Positions 14,061-17,963 of a stretch of 17,963 nucleotides of DNA are shown here, in pieces. Positions within the stretch are counted from its first letter, which is position 1; every line of letters begins with the position of its first letter. The position numbers were made by a program, and so were the translations under genes. Below the pieces are notes generated by a model. It was not told where the DNA came from. It saw nothing but the letters and a program-made list of their open reading frames with translations, and made no database searches. This DNA is from Flavobacteriales bacterium. GTDB lineage: Bacteria; Bacteroidota; Bacteroidia; Flavobacteriales; Crocinitomicaceae. The DNA lies in NCBI GenBank assembly GCA_947375085.1, contig CANCEQ010000043.1:1-17963 (forward strand), given 5' to 3'.

Positions 14061-14098
14061 TTACTAAAAGTTATAAGTATACTTATAACTTTTAGTAA
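14061..14098. repeat. 38-bp perfect palindrome between export operon and ATPase gene
   Basis: Arms 14061-14079 and 14080-14098 are exact reverse complements with no spacer, centred on AAGTATACTT. It is entirely A/T apart from two pairs in each arm. It lies 9 bases past the TolC-family stop and 68 bases or more upstream of the ATPase start. A terminator for the export operon is likely, although G/C content is low and no clean T-run follows. A protein-binding dyad or cruciform is also possible. Confidence 0.85.
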
Positions 14099-14107
14099 AA
14101 ATAGGGC

Positions 14108-15514
14108 TTATTTCAATTCACCGGCGCTCCATTTGATTGCATAAATTGTTTTGAAGTATTTAGTTTTCAGATCAATCAATTTTTCTAATGCTTCTAATGA
14201 TTTATTTTCACGACTGTTTACAAGAAACAAAGAACTCTCACCATTCATCAATCTTGATTCTTCCGCTTTCACTAATAATTGGTAATTATCAAACATTTTC
14301 GTTTGAAGATCAATTTGTGTTTTTAAAGTCAAGTATTCGTTGTAATAACTTTTCAATTTCACTTCAATTTGATTTCTCTTAATCGTTTGGTCAATCGTAT
14401 TTTCAGCAATTTTAAGTTTGGCCAATTTATATTCAGATCGACCTTTCATAAACAAAAGAGGCATTTCTACTTTTATACCAGATTGAAAGTTGTTTTCGAA
14501 ATAAGAATGATTCGAAACGGATTGACCAATATCATAACCTTTTCCTAAATAATTGTATTTGAAATCAACTTTAGGTAATAATTCTTGAAATTTTAATTTT
14601 TTCTCGATTGCAAGAGCATCTAATTTATACGTATAAACCAAATTAGCAGGGTGATTTTGAGATGCATTGGTAATCATTTGAGCAATATCAAAATTGAATT
14701 TAGAAGCATTGATTTCTGACTCCCAATTTTCTTGAGGAATAACTGTTGTCGGAATTTCGTAAGGTTCAGTTTCACTTTTCCACAAAAAGAGGGAAAGATT
14801 TAATCCCGCATTTTGAAATTCAAGCCATTTTGAATTCACCTGAAATTGAAAACTTTGGTATTGAGAAAAAGCTTCTAAGGTATCAATAGCTGGACGTTCA
14901 CCATTTAAAAAAGATCGTTTTACGAAGTCTACTCGAGCATAACTATTTTGTGTATTTTTTTTGACTACTAAATAGGTTTGATACGATTTTACCCAGTTCC
15001 AGTAAGCTTCAATCGCTTGCATTAAAACATCATTGACCAAACCATTTTTGTCTACTTCTGCTAATGAACTGAAAAGTTTTGCTTGTTTTAAAGCGGCTCT
15101 TCTTTTGTCCATTAATAAGTTCTTTAGTAAGGGAATAGATATTCCAGCATAATTTGATTTACCCAATGTTTCAGTAGGGTCGTATTTAGAACCGCTTAAA
15201 TTTTCAATTCCTGCATTCATTTCGATTCCGAACCAGGTTGGAATTTTAATTTCAGGATTTGTATAGTCGTAATAGTTTTTCCCGTCAAACGTTTTTCTAG
15301 CCATTGAGCTGGAAAGTAAAGGGTCAAAATTACTTTTCGAAAGAAGTACTTCTGCATCTGCTTTTTCAATTCGAATAGACGATTGGGTAATCAAAGGATG
15401 ATACGTTCGTACAATGTTCAATAACTCCTCCATATTCAATGTTTGAATCTGTTCTTGGGCTATCGATTGAATCGAAATAACGACGAATAAGAATGTATAG
15501 AAAAAAGTTTTCAT
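14108..15514 (-). CDS. TolC-family outer-membrane efflux/secretion protein
   Basis: A start at 15514 gives a 468-residue protein with a clear signal peptide (MKTFFYTFLFVVISIQSIAQ). An in-frame ATG at 15619 would prepend 35 residues lying mostly inside the HlyD gene, so it is rejected. After cleavage the protein begins with a TolC-like helix (MEELLNIVRTYHPLITQSSIRIEKADAEVLLSKSNFDPLL). It has two OEP-type halves with long coiled-coil helices (KKNTQNSYARVDFVKRSF; then AKLKIAENTIDQTIKRNQIE to MFDNYQLLVKAEESRLMNGE, a conserved late-helix pattern). Length is in the family range. It should form the trimeric outer-membrane channel of a tripartite pump with the HlyD and ABC proteins encoded immediately upstream (7-bp gap). 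The cargo is unknown. Confidence 0.9.
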   Translation of the reverse strand: MKTFFYTFLFVVISIQSIAQEQIQTLNMEELLNIVRTYHPLITQSSIRIEKADAEVLLSKSNFDPLLSSSMARKTFDGKNYYDYTNPEIKIPTWFGIEMNAGIENLSGSKYDPTETLGKSNYAGISIPLLKNLLMDKRRAALKQAKLFSSLAEVDKNGLVNDVLMQAIEAYWNWVKSYQTYLVVKKNTQNSYARVDFVKRSFLNGERPAIDTLEAFSQYQSFQFQVNSKWLEFQNAGLNLSLFLWKSETEPYEIPTTVIPQENWESEINASKFNFDIAQMITNASQNHPANLVYTYKLDALAIEKKLKFQELLPKVDFKYNYLGKGYDIGQSVSNHSYFENNFQSGIKVEMPLLFMKGRSEYKLAKLKIAENTIDQTIKRNQIEVKLKSYYNEYLTLKTQIDLQTKMFDNYQLLVKAEESRLMNGESSLFLVNSRENKSLEALEKLIDLKTKYFKTIYAIKWSAGELK

Positions 15515-15521
15515 CTTTTTT

Positions 15522-16850
15522 TTATTTAGTTTTTTCTTTTTTGGTATCTTTTTCTTTGATGTAAAAGTCAGGAGGGAACCCATTGATATTTCTCCATAGT
15601 TCATACCAAATAGGTACATTTTTTAACAGTGTAATTCCTTGTGCTCCACTTCCGATTTTTAATTGATCTGGCCATTTTTTATCGTTTGGATCTTCGGCAA
15701 CTAATACTCTAAATAAACCATTGTCACCAATGGAATGTTCGAATGAAATAATGATTCCTCCAAATGTTCCAAAACTATTTTTAGGCCAACCACTGAATAC
15801 AATTGATGGATAACCATCGAACATAAATCGAACTTTTTGACCTTTATTAATCAAAGGTAAATCAACTGGACGAACATACATCTCAACAGCATAATTCACG
15901 CGACTAGGAACGATTTTAGCGATGTGATCACCATCCTTTAAAATTTCACCTATACCAGACTTTTTGGCTTGAACGATTTGTCCATCTTGAGGAGCTAAAA
16001 TAATATACATCCCATTTCGAATCGAATAATTAGTTACCGAATTTTCTAATTTAGCAACATCCCCTTCACTCATCGAAATCTGACTTAAACTTTGGAATCG
16101 TTCTCCTTCTGCTTTACTTATTTTTTCAGTGTATTCTTGCTCAATCCCATTTTTTTCCAATTTGTTATTTAAAATTTCTTGGCGGGTTTGAGCCAATTTA
16201 TTTTCTGTTGCAATTTTCTTTGAAAGTATGTTTTGAAATGAAATATTACGTTGTTGCAATTGTGTTTGAGAAACCAACCCTTCCTTAAACATTTTTTCTT
16301 GACGTTCGAATTGATCTTTTACCAATTCGTATTCATTTTTAACCGCTTCAAATTCAGCTTTTTCTGCTGCTAGTTTATTGTTTAATTGCTCTAATTTATT
16401 TCCTATTTGTTCCGTTTTTAAACGTTTTCCAATTTTTAATGCTTCGATTTGAGAAGTGGCTGATTTAATTTTTTCTTTATAAAATTCAATACTTCCTTTT
16501 TTTGCATCTACTTGTTGTTGAGCACGATTTACCAATAAAGGGTCTAAATAATCTCCTTTTATTTCAGAAAGTTGAAGAATGGTATCTCCCTTTTTTACAA
16601 AGTCTCCTTCTTTGATCCACCATTTAACAATCTTACCTGGAATAGGGGAATTAATTTCTTGTGGACGTTGTTCTTGATACAAAGAAGTAATCGTTCCTTT
16701 TGATTTAATATTTTGAGTCCAAGGAAGTAGAAGTCCTATTATTAGTAATAGAATAAATCCGAAAAACCAGTATTTGATTTTACTTTCCTTATCAATTCGA
16801 TAGATTTTTTCTACCGACTTTAAATTGAATTTCGATTGATACTTTTCCAT
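15522..16850 (-). CDS. HlyD-family membrane fusion (periplasmic adaptor) protein
   Basis: A 442-residue protein with a short cytoplasmic N-terminus, one transmembrane helix at about 27-44 (YWFFGFILLLIIGLLLPW), a biotinyl-lipoyl-like half motif (INSPIPGKIVKWWIKEGDFV and KGDTILQLSE, about 66-96), a long coiled-coil hairpin (about 105-275, rich in K/E/Q) and the second lipoyl half (ILAPQDGQIVQAKKSGIGEI). A beta-barrel part follows (VEMYVRPVDLPLINKGQKVRF), then a Lys-rich tail. Members bridge inner-membrane ABC exporters to TolC channels. Its ATG is 3 bp from the ABC gene stop and its stop is 7 bp from the TolC-family start, so the three are one operon. Confidence 0.92.
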   Translation of the reverse strand: MEKYQSKFNLKSVEKIYRIDKESKIKYWFFGFILLLIIGLLLPWTQNIKSKGTITSLYQEQRPQEINSPIPGKIVKWWIKEGDFVKKGDTILQLSEIKGDYLDPLLVNRAQQQVDAKKGSIEFYKEKIKSATSQIEALKIGKRLKTEQIGNKLEQLNNKLAAEKAEFEAVKNEYELVKDQFERQEKMFKEGLVSQTQLQQRNISFQNILSKKIATENKLAQTRQEILNNKLEKNGIEQEYTEKISKAEGERFQSLSQISMSEGDVAKLENSVTNYSIRNGMYIILAPQDGQIVQAKKSGIGEILKDGDHIAKIVPSRVNYAVEMYVRPVDLPLINKGQKVRFMFDGYPSIVFSGWPKNSFGTFGGIIISFEHSIGDNGLFRVLVAEDPNDKKWPDQLKIGSGAQGITLLKNVPIWYELWRNINGFPPDFYIKEKDTKKEKTK

Positions 16851-16853
16851 TTT

Positions 16854-17963
16854 TTAAATTTTTATAAATGAACCAGTTTGATTTTCTAATTGAATTTTAT
16901 AATCGCATTTTGAAACAAAATTCGAATCATTCGACACGATAAAAATGGTTGTGTTCATTCGAATTTTTTGAAGATATTCCATAAATGATTTTTTTGTTTT
17001 CTCATTAAAAGCTAACCAAGGTTCTTCAAGAAATAAAATATCTGGTTCATTCGCTAATGCTCTTAATAAGACAATTTTATTTACGCTTGAAGCAGCTAAT
17101 TTTTTACCTGCTGGATCTATTTCTGTCTCAAAACCATTTTGAAATGAATTGATAAATCCTTGGAATCCACATTTATTAGCTATTTTGTTTATTTTTTCAA
17201 CTGTTATATCTGTTCTCCCAAATGTAATGTTGTTCAATACGGTTCCTTCGAAAATTTCTTGTTGATTTAAGAAAAGTCCCATTCGATTTCGAATTGTTTC
17301 CAAGTCATAATTTTGAAAAGGGACATCGTTAATAAGTAATCCTCCTTTGTCAAATTGATAGTTCCCGCTTAAGAAATGCAATAAGGAAGTTTTACCAACT
17401 CCTTCTTCTCCTGTAATTGCAATTAAACTGTTAGATGGTATTTTAAAATTTAAATTTTGAAGAATTATTGAGTTGGTATCATAAGCAACTTCTCCGTTTT
17501 TTAATTCAATTGAAATACCATTTTTGTTTGATTGATAGGGGATTGTACCACTTTTTTCAACAACACTTTCAGTTACAGTAGCTAATTTTTCAAGTCCTGT
17601 GATTATATCATAAATACTATCCAAACTTCCTATTAATTTTTCAATTGCAGCTATTATGGAAAGAATAACAATTTCAGCAGCTATAAATTCTCCAATGTTT
17701 AGTAATTGGTTTAATAATAAGTAAGTACCTACAATAAGCATCGTTGCAGTAATCAATACTTTAAAAAGAATCAATGCTTTGTATTGAAACAATAAAACTT
17801 GAAAATGAGATGTTCTTGCACGAAGGTATTTCACTGTTATATCATCCGTTTTTTGAATGTTTAAATTAGATGATTGTCTGAATTTGAATGATTTAATTAC
17901 TCGTGCTATTTCTCCAAACCAACCGACAACGGCATATTTATTTTTACTTTCCTCTAAACTGGT
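16854..17963 (-). CDS. ABC exporter subunit with degenerate ATP-binding domain (partial, runs off right edge)
   Basis: The frame is open to the window edge, giving 369 visible residues; the GTG at 17834 is an internal Val codon. The visible N-terminal part is the end of an ABC exporter transmembrane domain (helical stretches ALILFKVLITATMLIVGTYL and EIVILSIIAAIEKL). The NBD has Walker A GEEGVGKT (17388-17411), a Q-loop with LFLNQQEIFEGTVLNNITFG and Walker B ILFLEEP. In place of an LSGGQ signature it has KKLAASSVNKI, the D-loop is FNEKT, and the H-loop has VSNDSN with no His. It may therefore hydrolyse ATP poorly or pair with another NBD. Upstream of HlyD- and TolC-family genes in an operon, it fits a type I-like exporter. 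Substrate unknown. Confidence 0.85.
   Translation of the reverse strand, partial: TSLEESKNKYAVVGWFGEIARVIKSFKFRQSSNLNIQKTDDITVKYLRARTSHFQVLLFQYKALILFKVLITATMLIVGTYLLLNQLLNIGEFIAAEIVILSIIAAIEKLIGSLDSIYDIITGLEKLATVTESVVEKSGTIPYQSNKNGISIELKNGEVAYDTNSIILQNLNFKIPSNSLIAITGEEGVGKTSLLHFLSGNYQFDKGGLLINDVPFQNYDLETIRNRMGLFLNQQEIFEGTVLNNITFGRTDITVEKINKIANKCGFQGFINSFQNGFETEIDPAGKKLAASSVNKIVLLRALANEPDILFLEEPWLAFNEKTKKSFMEYLQKIRMNTTIFIVSNDSNFVSKCDYKIQLENQTGSFIKI

Noticed and set aside
15515..15619. N-terminal extension of the TolC-family protein from an ATG at 15619
   Set aside because: The added 35 residues lie mostly inside the HlyD gene and place a Lys-rich stretch before a perfect signal peptide that begins at 15514.
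17832..17834. GTG start for the ABC gene at 17834
   Set aside because: The frame continues open to the window edge with transmembrane-domain-like sequence, and a start here would cut the transmembrane domain in two.

Overview
The window looks like chromosome of a Bacteroidota member, most likely Flavobacteriales. The DNA is strongly AT-rich. Two genes carry type IX secretion system (T9SS) C-terminal sorting domains (one type A, one type B) and sit beside a PorP/SprF-like protein. Start sites lack clear Shine-Dalgarno sequences, and several genes have TAnnTTTG-type -7 promoter boxes. Almost every gene is on the minus strand. The exceptions are one short-chain dehydrogenase and the last codons of a gene entering from the left edge. 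There is no gene-free stretch longer than 300 bases, and I see no rRNA, tRNA, CRISPR array, transposase or integrase.

Reading in the minus direction from the right edge, the first block (about 17963 to 14108) is a tripartite export operon. It holds a partial ABC transporter with a degenerate ATPase domain, an HlyD-type membrane fusion protein and a TolC-type outer-membrane protein. A 38-bp perfect palindrome closes it. Next comes a lone AAA/DUF4143 ATPase (13992-12772), then a light-repair operon: a photolyase/cryptochrome, a flavin-reductase-like protein overlapping it by ATGA, and a small DUF2805 protein. A plus-strand SDR dehydrogenase (9430-10203) converges on this operon.

The left half is the most interesting part. 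It contains a LytTR-type regulatory system followed by a cell-surface operon. The sensor is a signal peptide-TPR-transmembrane histidine kinase. Its frame runs from 9334 to 7562 but is cut by a single in-frame TAA at 7966-7964, just after the phospho-acceptor region. The ATPase half continues in the same frame and overlaps the response regulator by ATGA. The response regulator (receiver plus LytTR) is followed by a stand-alone LytTR protein. Four T9SS/surface genes come next: a PKD-type B sorting-domain protein, a PorP/SprF-like protein with a C-terminal SPOR-like domain, a small type A sorting-domain protein, and a 948-residue tail-fibre-like repeat protein.

The main new observation is a shared regulatory motif. 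Upstream of the stand-alone LytTR gene and upstream of the surface operon there is the same pair of 17-bp direct repeats (GGTGATAA...), each pair with a 21-bp period. This spacing is typical of LytTR-family operators. It suggests that the response regulator and/or the small LytTR protein control both the small regulator and the surface operon. That model is inference; the repeats and gene order are read directly.
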